Assembly: GCA_000697355.1 (NCBI GenBank)
Contig: JNEN01001243.1
Location: forward strand, 1-64,000
Reading direction: 5' to 3'
Length of the DNA: 64,000 nt
DNA from: Syncephalastrum monosporum B8922
Lineage: Eukaryota; Mucoromycota; Mucoromycetes; Mucorales; Syncephalastraceae
Of the stretch, positions 45,801 to 57,159 are shown piece after piece. The number at the start of each line of letters is the position of its first letter. Within the stretch, counting starts at the first letter, position 1. The notes beneath the pieces are model-generated. The model ran no database searches. It was not told the origin of the DNA and saw only the letters and a list, made by a program, of their open reading frames with translations. Both the position numbers and the translations under genes were made by a program.

Positions 45801-48800
45801 AGTGGATTGTGTATGGGTGTATGAAAAGTAAAAAATAAAAACGCAACTGAAGACAGAGAGATCACGGTTTTATTTCGTTATTTTCAAACTGAGCGTTGAC
45901 GTCCGTCCAGCTTTGTCCCACCCAATGAAAAGGTGGGGGAGTTCCCCGACCCGCGGCGGTATCTGGCGGGAGATCGGTTCACCATGTTTGTGTCCGCAAA
46001 CGACTCCGAGAGAGTGGACGAAGAAGGGAAGCCCTAAGGATAGCACGCCAGGGCTGCGGACCCTGAGCTTTCTTACTCAGCAAACGAGTGCCTGAAAAAA
46101 AATTTTATCTATTGCCCGTTTTTTGCCAGCCTGGGCAGAACTGTTTTACCGTCTATGATAGACGGAAAGGAGCGGGAAAGCCTTGTTTATTTGAAACTGT
46201 TATGCGGGAAGGACGCTCGAGCACTCTATCTTTAATGCAAACAGACCGCCACGAGGCAAAAGCAAAAAAAGCGATCATGCATATCTTTTTTTGCTTTTGT
46301 GCTTCTTGCGATGGTTCCGCAAAATAAAAGAACAAGGGGCCCCAGGTCAAGATGACCCCATATTCTTGCACTTTCCAGACCGACAGTCCGGGCACTGGAT
46401 AAAATAGTTGCGCGAGAAGCGCGGGCGCGCGGGGGAGTCCGCGTTCACCCATCTCCTTCGCGGTGATAGGCTTGCACGTATTCATTGGTTAATTGGGTGA
46501 TGGTTTAGGCCCAAAAAAAAAATTGCAAAAGAACCCCGAGAGAAGTTCATCTGCGTCAGTCGCTTATCAAAGTTATCATCATCACAGCTTGAGCAAAGGC
46601 ACTACGTATTGTGAATGTTTCAGTCTGGCTCTTCGTCATCGTCTGTGGGTCGACTTTTCTGGGTGGTAATAATGAACACATGACTTTTTTTTTCTTTCTC
46701 TGAGAGTATCGTACGGCCAGACTGTGTGGTGCTGTATGTTGTGTGGCAAAATCGATTAGGTGCTTCTCCGCCGCAGGTCGTGCAGCACCGTCATTGGCGC
46801 AATGGTCCCTTGGGTCATCTGCTTGCAAGCCCCCCTTGTTCGGAGCAGGCAGCTCGTGGCGGATGGAGTTCAACCACCGCCGGCGAAAAGAGAGAACGTT
46901 CAGAGAGACATAAGCAGGCCCACGTTTTTTCGCTTCCCAATTTAGGGTCAATGACGTTTTTCAAGTTGAACGTGGAGAATCGTACATGAGTTATGCACTC
47001 ATGAACGTACTATACACGCATACATAAAGGAAACTAGGCTAAGATAATGGAGCGGGTCGGTCAACCCGCTAATTTTCTTGACTCTCGGTCCTTCCGAGCT
47101 CTCGAACACGATATATGCGTTCCTGCGAAATATGTCTCGGAGCAGCCGCGGTAGTGAGAACACAGGGTTCAAAGATTTTTTTTAGGCGCTAGGCAAAGTC
47201 CCTCTCTCATCCGTTAGGTTTCATACTCGGGTTTCATGTTTCGATTTAGATCGCTTCAGAACCTCCAGAACGACATCATCAGCTACACTGTCGTTGTATT
47301 CCAAGGAATTATATCTGTCTATTCTATACCTAGATCTTTACCATCCCCCTCAGCCACAACATCTCCTCATTTTGATGGTCGCTACCTGTCCTCTCAAAGT
47401 ATAGGCGGTGTGACCCATTACTCATATTTTAAGTCTGTGATGATAAGTAGCCCTCGTCTGCTATCAACTCATGCTTTCATGCGAAATGGTCGCGTTTTGC
47501 TGTCCATTACTTAGACAATGCCCTGTGGGATACCTTATTTCAAAGTTAAGATAAGAGTAGTGTTCGCCCCGAGTACATGATCGATTTTTGCTTTTGTTGT
47601 TCCAATGTGTACTTTTCACAAATGGTATGATAGCAAGCAGAGCACTCGCAATGGGCCGATCTATAGCTCATAACATGCATGAAAGTCATTTCAGTAGGGG
47701 AGCAAAGTACTTTTTCCTCAAAGAAATATACTGTGGCAGATGCATCTTGAATAAGCTTTTCATTCGTCCTCTCGCGGACGGTTCAAATGATTTCCGAAAT
47801 TTGAAGCTTTTACCTTTTGTGGTGAAGGAGATGAAGTGATGAAATATCTGCCACTTTACGTTCTTCTCGATAGGGATCTAGATCCGCGAAGGACATTGAC
47901 ATATAAAGAGAGAGGGAGATAATGGTATCGCTTTGAATACTGTGGTACTGTAAAGGAGAAATCCCAACGAATGAAAGCTATGTACTCGATCGCATGTTTT
48001 CGCGAGTCCGGAAGGCGTTGGTAAATTGGAGGAAGAATTTATATACGAAGCATCCCAGCGAATAGAATAGGATAGCTCGGATGATCTCTGCTACCGTGGT
48101 TCATGGATTCCGGCTGAGCCTGTAATTGAAGTATACGATACCGGACTTGAGGGTGTAGAAAGTCAGGTGTGATTTGTGTTTGGGGTCTTTGACGGTCTAG
48201 CTTATAGATATCTGTAGGACGTACGATGATACAGTACATGACTGTATGATGCTGTTGTCAAGTTCAAAGGGTTCACCTGAGCCAGAGTTGTGTCAAGCAG
48301 AAAAAAGATACTCATTGGGCATAGCTGAACAGAGCGACTATATAATGCAATATATCTAGACCTATCTCAATCGCTTGTGCTTCTCTCATGCGTCATACTT
48401 GCAGAAGCACACTTCTGTATCCCTAGTCAAATGTGCACTCCACCTCTAGACGCAGACTTGACAACACCTTTCTTTCACTACTAAAGAATTAATATCTGCA
48501 TAGACATCTGAGACATGAATGCCAGGTCATAGTAGAAATTAGTCATACGCACAGGCAAGGAAAACGTATAAGAAAAAGTGAAAGCTAACTGTAGGTGGTG
48601 CAACCCAATTACAAACAGGAAGGCATTTCCTCAACGCCGCGTGTATAATACACAGGACATCGTGGAGTCGAATTGCAGGCCTCCCAATATCGAAAAGACT
48701 GAAGGCAGCATATAGCAGGGGCCCACCTCCACTCTTTCTATTCGCTTTCCCGTTTGATGTGCCGGTGGACTGGGTTACGCCCATAATACGGTGGTAGCAG

Positions 48801-49156
48801 CTATCACTAAGCAGCAGGATGGAGAGCGGTCCCAAGTGCTAATTACCGTACACTCGTATACAGGAATCAATGCGTCGAATTTTGGAATATAAAGAGCACA
48901 CATCAGTGTAAGTGTACATTTTGCTGGGAAGACCGACGAGGTCAAATGCATGAATTGATTTTCTTGCCCCAGGTCTTGCAAACATCTGCAATGCGTGCCA
49001 ATCCATTTTCAGTAGCACACGTGTAAACACCTACGCTATGCATGACATTGTGTTTGCTTATTTATCTCTTTAAGGTTGCCGGTTCTGTCGAGGGTAGACG
49101 ATGAGGTCATGCGCACGTTACGCCATTATTAGATAATTCAGGCATTATTTTTCGGC
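45801..49156. other. 3.4-kb intergenic region
   Basis: Holds the transporter promoter (45801 to roughly 46500; GC-rich patch with GTGGGGG and CCGCGG near 45930-45957). The remaining 2.6 kb is AT-rich. Small frames near 47236-47514, 47588-47839 and 48539-49030 (minus) lack splice sites, conserved motifs or codon bias and are not called. Confidence 0.5.
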
Positions 49157-50176
49157 ATGCTCACTCTTTCGCGCCGCTTACTGCAACAACGTCGATTCTT
49201 CATGACCCACCACGTTCGAATTGGCCAACAGCAAGTACCGGTCTCGGGAGAAAACAGTGACAAAGTCGTAGAATTCGGGCCATTCAAAGAGTGGGTTGCC
49301 CGCTTAGACCAGGCACAGCGTGATCGCCAAGACGAGTTCGACGTGAGCAAGATTGCCATTCAGAATACAGATGTCTTTGGATCGGGCAAACTCGGTTTTG
49401 TCAAACTCAAGGCGGACGTGACCTTCCGCGAGACGGGTAAAAATGTGCCAGGCATTGTGTTTATGGTAAAAACGAGCCGTGTACAAAGCAAATTGCTTGT
49501 GATGGGAGACGAACACGTATTAATGGGAAGATTTTATGGAGAAAAGCGAGGTGGCTCGGTGGCCATGATGATTATCCTCAAGTCGGAAGGATGTAAAGAC
49601 AAACTGCTGCTGACGCTGCAGCCTCGCGTGCCCGTGGCTTCTTTGGCGTTTCCCGAGTTGCCGGCGGGGATGCTCGATGGATCGGGGAACTTTGCTGGCA
49701 CTGCCGCCAAAGAAATCTATGAGGAGACAGGTAGACCAGGGGTTTCATCTTTCTCTGTGTGTACAGTACGAAGAAAAGGGATAGTTGGCTGACCTTGTGG
49801 GTGTGTGTATTTAGGTCTTTCTATCAAAGAGGATGAGCTCGTGGACCTCACTGCGAAAGCGTACGGAGACACATGGCAAGGTGTATATCCATCTGCTGGA
49901 GGCTGTGGTATGTCGTTTCTTATCTTTGGCATAATCGCTCCACTCATCATGACACGTACACATACAGACGAGTTTTTGCGGCTGTTTGCATGTATAAAGC
50001 ATATGCCGCGGCAGCAGGTGCAGGAGCTCGAGGGTAAACTCACAGGACTTCGTGATCACGGAGAAAACATCACACTGAAACTCGTCGATCTGGAGAACGC
50101 TTGGAAGGAAGCACCCGATGCCAAACTGCTGTCTAGTTTAGCCTTGTACCAAGCACTGAAGCATCAAATCGAATAA
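49157..50176 (+). CDS. NUDX14-like ADP-sugar pyrophosphatase (Nudix)
   Basis: Four exons (49157-49465, 49547-49730, 49815-49907, 49968-50176) encode 264 residues. It matches the plant NUDX14 type that hydrolyses ADP-glucose or ADP-ribose: DVFGSGKLGFVKLKADVTF, RETGKNVPGIVF, FPELPAGMLDGSGNF, AGTAAKEIYEETGL, DTWQGVYPSAGGCDEFLRLF, GLRDHGENITLKLV, DAKLLSSLALYQAL. The Nudix box is atypical: the first Glu is Gly and the Arg is Lys; plant NUDX14 also lacks the first Glu, so activity is plausible. The N terminus (MLTLSRRLLQQRRFF) is basic and amphipathic, suggesting mitochondrial targeting; an internal Met at 16 could give a cytosolic form. Intron 1 is 81 bp, a multiple of three without stops. Confidence 0.88.
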
Positions 50177-50309
50177 AAGAGCGCTAGTACAGCACACATG
50201 TCAATCTCAAATTTGAAATTCGGCTCAGCAGCTGCGTAAAAATGAAAACAGGCTCTATGGATCCATGATAGAGAGGAGGTTTTCTTTCTTTCTTTCTTCC
50301 ATACTCGGC

Positions 50310-51596
50310 ATGTCCAGTCAGAAATCATCGCTGCCGTTTCAAAAGCGAGGCGGACGACAGCAGTTTGTTCGCAAATCAGTGTTTGGCGATGAGGACGATC
50401 AGGAAGAAACCGATCAGGTGGAGATGGTCTCGGGCTTCGAGAAAAACAAAGCGGTAGAGTAAGTGCACGCAAGACAGCGGCATAAGTTGAGTCTGATCTT
50501 GTGACAGAGTAGAACCCAAGAAAGAAGCCACGCCGCTGTCCATCACACCACTGCCGAATGTCGACTTTCGATCACGCAAAAAGGAGCTGTATATACCCAC
50601 CGGCGCTACGAATCAGCTCTCAGGCGGACGACCCGATCAGCAGATTGAACAGACCCCTGAGGTGCTTGACCAGAGCAAGCAGCAGTTTGGTCTGCAAATC
50701 ATGAATAGCAAAAGGACAACAGACGGACAGCAACAAGAAGCAGTGACTACGACGACGGTGGAGCAGGTCGAGGTCACAGAGGAGGAAAAACCGGAAAAGG
50801 CAAAGACTCTGGATGAACAGGCCATGGATGCCATCCTCAAAGGTAAATATGCGCCCATCACCGAGGATCATGAGGGGAAACCAAGAAACTAAACCACCGT
50901 CTTAGCATCCAAAGCGAACGGCGACGAAGCAGACGATTCGCCGACACTGACGATCCCTATGGACGAAACGGAGGCGTTCCGAAAGGATGTCGAGAAACTG
51001 CCTGAGGAAGCCACGATGGAAGACTATGAGCGAGTGCCTGTCGAGCAATTCGGCGCGGCCTTGTTGCGCGGTCTTGGTTGGAAAGAAGGTCAGGGCGTGG
51101 GTCGCAATCGCAGAAACACACCGTAAGTACAGAAAAAAAAAAAATAGAAACATGCATTTCTAAGACGTGCTGCTTCCGTAGACTGCCTCAGGAGACACCG
51201 ATCAAACAACGCGAAGCGCTCTTGGGTTTGGGCGCGACGCCAAGCGACTTTAAGAAGGAAAGCCGACGCGATGCGTACAAGTACAAGGAAAGCAGTCTTT
51301 TCAAAAAAGTGACGAAGCGCAACCTGGAAGACGAGCACGGCACAAGTCGCCGCAGCAGTAGCCGTGACAGCAGTCGTTCCAGTGGAAGTGCGAACAGCAG
51401 TAGTAGCAGGCGACGACGCGATGATTCGGATTATGACGACGATAAGAAACGGCGGCGGCGGCGCAGTCGCAGTCGCAGCCGTAGCCGCGATAGCCACAGC
51501 AGCAGTCGATCCAGACGTTCCTATAGAGATTCAAGTGGCGAGCGGCGCCATGGTAGCAGCAGCAAAAGCAGCAGTAGGAGCAGTAGCAGACGATAA
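50310..51596 (+). CDS. SPP2: SPP2/GPKOW-like G-patch splicing factor
   Basis: Four exons (50310-50458, 50508-50842, 50906-51122, 51182-51596) encode 371 residues. Spp2 recruits and activates the helicase Prp2 on the Bact spliceosome. Key segment: YERVPVEQFGAALLRGLGW followed by KEGQGVGRNRRN, the Spp2-type G-patch (GLGWKEGQGVG), then LPQETPIKQREALLGLGA, a linker conserved in GPKOW/Spp2. The N terminus is basic then acidic; the middle is Glu/Gln-rich. The C terminus is an RS/SR-rich tail of about 110 residues with acidic DSDYDDD and KRRRRRSRS stretches. No KOW motif is seen, so it is nearer to yeast Spp2 than to animal GPKOW. Lies 133 bp after the Nudix gene, same strand. The ATG follows a CTTT repeat leader. 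Confidence 0.88.
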
Positions 51597-52099
51597 CTTT
51601 ATAAAAGAAGAAGGAAGCATGGAGCGCGTGTGTGAGTGAGTGTATACTCCAGTATATGTGTCCAGTGTGTATACGATTTGTATACAGCATGTATGTATGT
51701 ATGTATGTATATATGTATGTTCGTGTGTATCTATTCTATTTGGGCTGAATGAATCCTTCGCCACATTCAGAGAAAAGTCAGAAAGTCCGCATGTATTCTG
51801 CAACAGAGCGCCCCTTCCCCTCTCGCTCTCGTCCTGGTTCTCTCTCTGTGTCTGTGTCTGTTTCTCTCTTATTCGTGCTCTTGTCCTCGTACGTGTGTTT
51901 GTTCTTATTCTCTCTCTCTCTCTCTCTCTTTCTCTTTTTTTTTCTCTTTTTTACTTCTTGCCTTGCCCCTTCCACTCTCTCTTCCCTTCTTATTTCTCTT
52001 CTGGGGCCTTGCTTTGTTCGCTTTCCACTCTTCTCTTTTTTATTTCAATCCGTCCTCCATTGCTTTCTTGCACTTGTTCACATTCTACGAAAAAGGGCC
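51597..52099. other. spacer with pyrimidine-rich leader
   Basis: 503 bp: GTATGTAT repeats at about 51690-51715, then long TCTC/CTTT tracts (51830-52050) leading to the Gti1/Pac2 start. Open frames through the tract are low-complexity and not called. Confidence 0.6.
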
Positions 52100-53528
52100 A
52101 TGTCGGTTGTGGAAACATTTCACGGTTACATTGAGACCACACAAGATTCCTTGCTGGTGTTTGAAGCGTGCCGGCGCTGTCTGCTGCCGCGGGCCTCACG
52201 ACGACTGCAAGAAAAGGAACGTCAGCTCGTACGGTCCGGCTCCGTGTTTGTGTTTGACGAAAAGGAGTCAGGTATGAGAGACCACAGAATGTTATTCGAT
52301 GTAGACATGCTGACTTCGTAACGGGGGCAAGCAAAGGCATTAAGCGGTGGACAGACGGTTTGGTGTGGAGCCCCTCGCGGATCCTAGGCAATTTTCTCAT
52401 CTATCGCGAGCTCGAAAAGCGACAACAAAAACGAAAGCGGTCGTCCGTTGTAATCCATGAGGACGAGGTTCTGAACGGCGATGAGACCACTGCTAATAGT
52501 CATAGTAATGGGGGTGTGGGTGCGGGTATGAGTGGGGGTGGTCCGGTGCGCACGGCGCGTCGGCGGAGCTCGTCGAGTTCGACACAAGACGACGCGGTGC
52601 GCAACCATCGGCAGTTGATGGGCAGCTTATCCGAGGCGTACGACTCCAAGCCGGACGGATTGGTCAAAAAGACAATGTCGGTCGTTGTCAACAACGTGTC
52701 ACTGCACCTGGTTTCGTATTACCATCCCGATGACGTCGTGAACGCCTGCTTGCGCACCCCTTCTTCTGTGCCTGAGCTTGCCAATCTCGAGATCTCACCC
52801 GACCTCCTGATCCGCCAGAATTTCCGTATTCCTCCCATGGTCGAGCCGGACAACATGTTTTATTCCTCTCCTGGCACCTCGTCCTATGGTAAGCCAAGTA
52901 AATATCCGTTGACTAAACTCTTATCCTATTTGTGCTAGATCCTCGTCTACAAACGCTGCAGCCGCGTCGCGAGCAGATGCATCCCCATCAGCAGCAGCAT
53001 CACCAAGATAGATCAACCTATCGTGGTGACGTGGATCCTACCGTGGCCGCTGCAGCCGCAGCTGTCGTGTCTTTTCACACATCGCATCATTCACAATACT
53101 CGACTCAGCCTTTCCGTGGATACCACGCGGATCCCCACACACCCGTCCCAACCATGCAGTATGTTCCTTACAATACTTCGACTGGATCGCCCGTTATCTC
53201 TACCTCGGCCCCTGCGGCGCAACCCGCCACGGGGCTGATCGATACCCAGCCTCATCCTCACGCGCAAATACCACCCCCTGTTTCCACTGCTGCTTCTGCG
53301 TCCCCGCTATCCCATCATGAGGGTCCTCACCAGCGTGGTAACAGCATTACGTCGCTCTTGACGGACAATCAGCAAAGCAGCCTCCACCATGGCAGTAGCG
53401 GCCTTCAGCAACACGAGCACCACCACCATCACCACCATCAACATCACCATGAACGGCAACAGCAACAGCAGCAACAACAACATGGACGGGACGTGGATGG
53501 GTTTGACAAGGGCGTTCTTTGGATGTGA
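52100..53528 (+). CDS. Gti1/Pac2 (WOR1) family transcription factor
   Basis: Three exons (52100-52271, 52337-52888, 52939-53528) encode 437 residues. Gti1/Pac2 proteins (Wor1, Ryp1, Sge1) are fungal master regulators of morphology, sporulation and nutrient responses. The WOPR box A is at 5-100: TFHGYIETTQDSLLVFEACR, RRLQEKERQLVRSGSVFVFD, GIKRWTDGLVWSPSRILGNF, LIYRELEK. Box B is at about 180-225: DGLVKKTMSVVVNNVSLHL, VSYYHPDDVVN. Between are Ser/Gly loops; the C-terminal half is His/Gln/Pro-rich and disordered, with a poly-His and poly-Gln run near the end. All three exon joins are in phase. Confidence 0.93.
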
Positions 53529-53946
53529 TACCTCTGCACGATACACACTTCATTTCCTTTCTTTTTTTTTTTTTTTGTCCTTTTAAAGCGCACATATACA
53601 CAATCTTCACCCCGAGCGGCGCTTACATTGTTCTCTTTGTATACTGTACCACTTTCGTTCCTTTTCTTTCCCACTTTTGCCATAAACTGTATTCTTTTCC
53701 TCTGTTTGTTAAACGTACATTTTGTATGCTGGATGTGAGCTATTTTAGCTGATTCTATATAAAATATTTACAGATAGACGCGCATACATGATCTTTCCAT
53801 GCTACATAATTTACAGACATAGACAAATTAGGTCCGGTGTACATGTTGAGGGATGATACGCTGAAGCGAGGAAGAATTTTCTTTTCTTTGTGTAGAGTAC
53901 AATAATACAAAAGAAATTATGCGAATATATAAAAAATGATATACAT
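53529..53946. other. convergent 3' spacer
   Basis: 418 bp, T-rich after the Gti1/Pac2 stop. No gene is recognised. Confidence 0.5.
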
Positions 53947-56900
53947 CTAATAGACTTCGAGAATATACTTCTCCTTCTCCTTCCACTCCTCAATAAGATC
54001 ACCGGCGACCTTCTCGTCAATGCCACCAAAGTTCTTGAGACCATAGACAACGGCATCCTTGACATCGGGCACGGGCCAAGTAGGACCACAGAGGTAGAAG
54101 TGGCCGTTCTTGGTGATGAGGTAGTCGTGGAGCAACTGGGCATCCTCCATCATCTTGTGCTGGATATAGACCTTTTGCTTCTGATCACGCGAGAAGGCCA
54201 GGCCCATGTGGGAGAGGACACCATCCGCGTGGTACGCCTCAAGCTCTTCACCGTAGAGGTATTCCATGCGGCGGTTACGCGAACCAAAGTAGAGCACCAT
54301 CGGACCGACCTTGCGACCCTCTGCCTTGTACATGGCACGCTCCTGGATGAAGGCACGGAAGGGCGCCATACCGGTACCGAGACCCGCCATAATAACGGGC
54401 TGCTCGTCAAGCGGGGGAAGCTTCATGACGGAGGGCTTGATCGAGACCGTGACATCGGCGCCAACCTTCATGTCCGCAAGGTAGCGCGTGCACTGGCCAT
54501 AACGCTTCTTGCCAGCAGGCGTGACCCAGTCCACTGCGACGATGAGGAGGTGGACCGAGTTGGGGTGCATACGCTGCGACGACGCGATCGAGTAATGACG
54601 GGGCTTGATGGGCGTGATGATGTGTGCGAGGGCCTCGAGCGGGGGCTTGGCGGACGTGAACTCGCGAAGGAGGTCCTCAAAGGTGACGGTGTCGTCAACG
54701 CGCTTCTTGTACTCCTCCTTGCCCTCGGCCGAGACCAGGAACAAGAGCTGCTCCTTCTCCTTGGGATCCGTTGCGTACGAAGCAAGCGCCTCGTAGAACT
54801 TCTTGGAGGGACGACCAAAGATGTCGAGGGTCTGCGAGAAGAGCTGGAAGACAGTGCGTGCCTCGCGTTTGCCCGACGCCTCGTTGGGGACGACCACCAC
54901 GTCGTCGTGCTTGAGACCGTACCACTCCAAGAACTGCATCACCTCCTCCGAGTCGTTGTGGCCATGCACACCCAGCGCGTCACCAAGCGAGTACTTCAAG
55001 TTGGAGCCGGTGGTGTCAAACTCGAGGTGGAAGACGTTGCGGTCATAAGAGGCGGGCGTAAGACGCTTGTTCTCGGCGAGCTTGATGACAAAGGTCTGCT
55101 CATGCAGGTCGGGGCGCACTGCGGTTTCGGTACCGTAGGCCTCCTTGAACATGACCTGCCAAGCGGCCTGGTGCCAGCGGCCGACCTCAGCATCCACTGC
55201 CTCCTCACCATCCGCGCCAGCCGCTTCGGCCGTCGCCAGAGCTTGGGCAGCCTCGTCGTCTACCGCAACGGCGCGGTGCACAGGAACAGCCGGGAGCTTG
55301 ATGTCATTGATCTCGAGAATGGTCCAAGGAGGCAGGAGCTCGACGCGTGCGAGCTGCTCCTTCACGGTCTTGACCACGCTTCGCACCAGCGCCTTAATAT
55401 CGGCCTTGTCGTCCTCGTACAGCGCAGTAAGACGCGATTCAGGGTTAGTAGAGTTGTTGAGAATGAGGAAAGCGGCTTCCCACACGAGATGGCTCGATTG
55501 GCGGTTGAGACCAAGCTCCTCTGCGATGCGCGCGCCGTCGAGGGTATACAGCTGAATGTCTTTCTGGGTCAAAGCCAGCTTGAACTCATTGGTGAGATGG
55601 GGCTCGATCTCATCACCGTGCTTCCACGGGCCGTGGAGAAGGACGGTGGCCTTGTTTGCGGCGGAGCTGAGGATGTCGAACTCCTTGGTAAGCTGCACGT
55701 TGTGAACCGAGATGTATTGAGCCTTGCTCTTCTTGTCGCCGACCTGGGTGAACACGACCGGACCGCCAACGCGGTAAGCGTCGCGGGCGGTTTGAGCCTC
55801 GGTGGCTTCATGGAGGTGGGCGGCGTGCACAGCAGCCTGGACAGAGCCATCCTGTTCAACGTCCCAGAACAAGGCGCGGTAGAGGTTGTCCTCCTTGGCA
55901 GTCGTCACGTTGTATTGCTCGGCGTGGAGATCGATGAAGGTGGCCTTGGCTGCATCAGCAGCGAGGAGCGCAAGGTGCTCGGCGGCGAGATGGGCAAAGC
56001 TGGCGGCCTGGGCGATCGCAAGACGGGGCTTGGAGGTAAGGCGGCCGAATCGTATCGCAGCCGCGACGTCGAGGAAGAGAGGACCGTTGAAGGCAAACAG
56101 ACCATCACCCTGCTCAAGGACGACGACCTGGCGCACCGAAGCGGGCAGCTCACGGATGAAGCCAGCTTCGGACCAGGGGCGGTACAGACGCACCGAGATC
56201 AGACCATAGGCAGAGTCCTTGACGGCGTTCGCGACAGGCTGCGAGCTGGCACCCAGCGCAACAAGCACGGTCTCGGCGTCCTTGGCACCGGTGTACTCGA
56301 AAGGCTTATAGCCGTGCTGGCTAAGGATCTGCTCGGCGGCGACGTAGGGATCGTTGTTGGCAGCGGGAACCTTGTTGACCTCCGCAAGCTTCTGGAAGGG
56401 CTGGAGCGAAGCACGCTGGATCGCATTGGCGGAACCGTCAAAGTAGTGGATCACGGGCAGCTGCGTGGCACGGGCGATAGCGTGAGCGACAATCGCCATG
56501 TCGTGGGCTTCCTGGACATTCTGCGACGAGAGCAGGATGGCACCCGAGTTGCGAGCGGCCAGGACACAGTCGACCTGAGGGTGAGCGACGAGCTCGCTGT
56601 CAACCGCATACGCAGCGACATGGAGGACCAGCGGCTGGCGGGCAAGCGCAAGGGCGTGCAGGTTGGGAATCATCGAAAGCAGCGCCTGGGACGAGGTCAG
56701 GACGGCGGCCTGCTTGGTTGTACCGGCCAAGGCACCCTGCACCGCCTGCAGAGCGCCCGCACGGGTCTCCATCGCCACAGTCTTGACAAGCTCACCTTGG
56801 GCGTTGCGCTGGTCCTGCAAGGAGGCGGTGGACTGGTTGACGGGGTAGCTAAAGACCAGGTCCGAGAGCGCATACGCCACATATTCGATGGCATGCTGGG

Positions 56901-57159
56901 CATCGAGCAGGCGCACTTCGTCGCCGGCCGCACGCGGGGCCAGCAGCGCTTCCAGGGCCAGCTTGACCCGGGAACGGAGCACAATCGAGTCGTCTTCGTC
57001 GACAATGGTTGTCTGGCTGCCGGCGCTCGAGGTGGCATCCTCCTGCGTCTGTTTGACGACGGCGTCGATGGCTTCGCGAGACAGCGTGGCCGCCTTGGTG
57101 TGGGTGGGAACGGCCTTGCTCTTCAGGAGCGCAGCGATCAATGCAGTCGATGCAAACAT
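53947..57159 (-). CDS. MET10: sulfite reductase [NADPH] flavoprotein (alpha) subunit
   Basis: A single-exon frame of 1,070 residues, near the length of yeast Met10. The subunit accepts electrons from NADPH and passes them to the siroheme/Fe-S beta subunit for sulfite to sulfide reduction in assimilation of sulfate. Residues about 1-640 are pyruvate:ferredoxin oxidoreductase-like (THTKAATLSREAIDAVV, HPQVDCVLAARNSGAILLSS, GLISVRLYRPWSEAGFIREL). From about 690 is the ferredoxin-reductase module: FAD domain (ITPIKPRHYSIASSQRMHPN), NADPH domain (VIMAGLGTGMAPFRAFIQER, VLYFGSRNRRMEYLYGEEL, GHFYLCGPTWPVPDVKDAVV), and the C-terminal aromatic YILEVY. No flavodoxin domain is present, as usual for fungal Met10. 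Codon bias is strong. Confidence 0.95.
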   Translation of the reverse strand: MFASTALIAALLKSKAVPTHTKAATLSREAIDAVVKQTQEDATSSAGSQTTIVDEDDSIVLRSRVKLALEALLAPRAAGDEVRLLDAQHAIEYVAYALSDLVFSYPVNQSTASLQDQRNAQGELVKTVAMETRAGALQAVQGALAGTTKQAAVLTSSQALLSMIPNLHALALARQPLVLHVAAYAVDSELVAHPQVDCVLAARNSGAILLSSQNVQEAHDMAIVAHAIARATQLPVIHYFDGSANAIQRASLQPFQKLAEVNKVPAANNDPYVAAEQILSQHGYKPFEYTGAKDAETVLVALGASSQPVANAVKDSAYGLISVRLYRPWSEAGFIRELPASVRQVVVLEQGDGLFAFNGPLFLDVAAAIRFGRLTSKPRLAIAQAASFAHLAAEHLALLAADAAKATFIDLHAEQYNVTTAKEDNLYRALFWDVEQDGSVQAAVHAAHLHEATEAQTARDAYRVGGPVVFTQVGDKKSKAQYISVHNVQLTKEFDILSSAANKATVLLHGPWKHGDEIEPHLTNEFKLALTQKDIQLYTLDGARIAEELGLNRQSSHLVWEAAFLILNNSTNPESRLTALYEDDKADIKALVRSVVKTVKEQLARVELLPPWTILEINDIKLPAVPVHRAVAVDDEAAQALATAEAAGADGEEAVDAEVGRWHQAAWQVMFKEAYGTETAVRPDLHEQTFVIKLAENKRLTPASYDRNVFHLEFDTTGSNLKYSLGDALGVHGHNDSEEVMQFLEWYGLKHDDVVVVPNEASGKREARTVFQLFSQTLDIFGRPSKKFYEALASYATDPKEKEQLLFLVSAEGKEEYKKRVDDTVTFEDLLREFTSAKPPLEALAHIITPIKPRHYSIASSQRMHPNSVHLLIVAVDWVTPAGKKRYGQCTRYLADMKVGADVTVSIKPSVMKLPPLDEQPVIMAGLGTGMAPFRAFIQERAMYKAEGRKVGPMVLYFGSRNRRMEYLYGEELEAYHADGVLSHMGLAFSRDQKQKVYIQHKMMEDAQLLHDYLITKNGHFYLCGPTWPVPDVKDAVVYGLKNFGGIDEKVAGDLIEEWKEKEKYILEVY

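Noticed and set aside
51749..52099. Upstream extension of the Gti1/Pac2 frame
   Set aside because: It is Ser/Leu/Phe repeats from TCTC/CTTT tracts; the WOPR domain starts right after the ATG at 52100.
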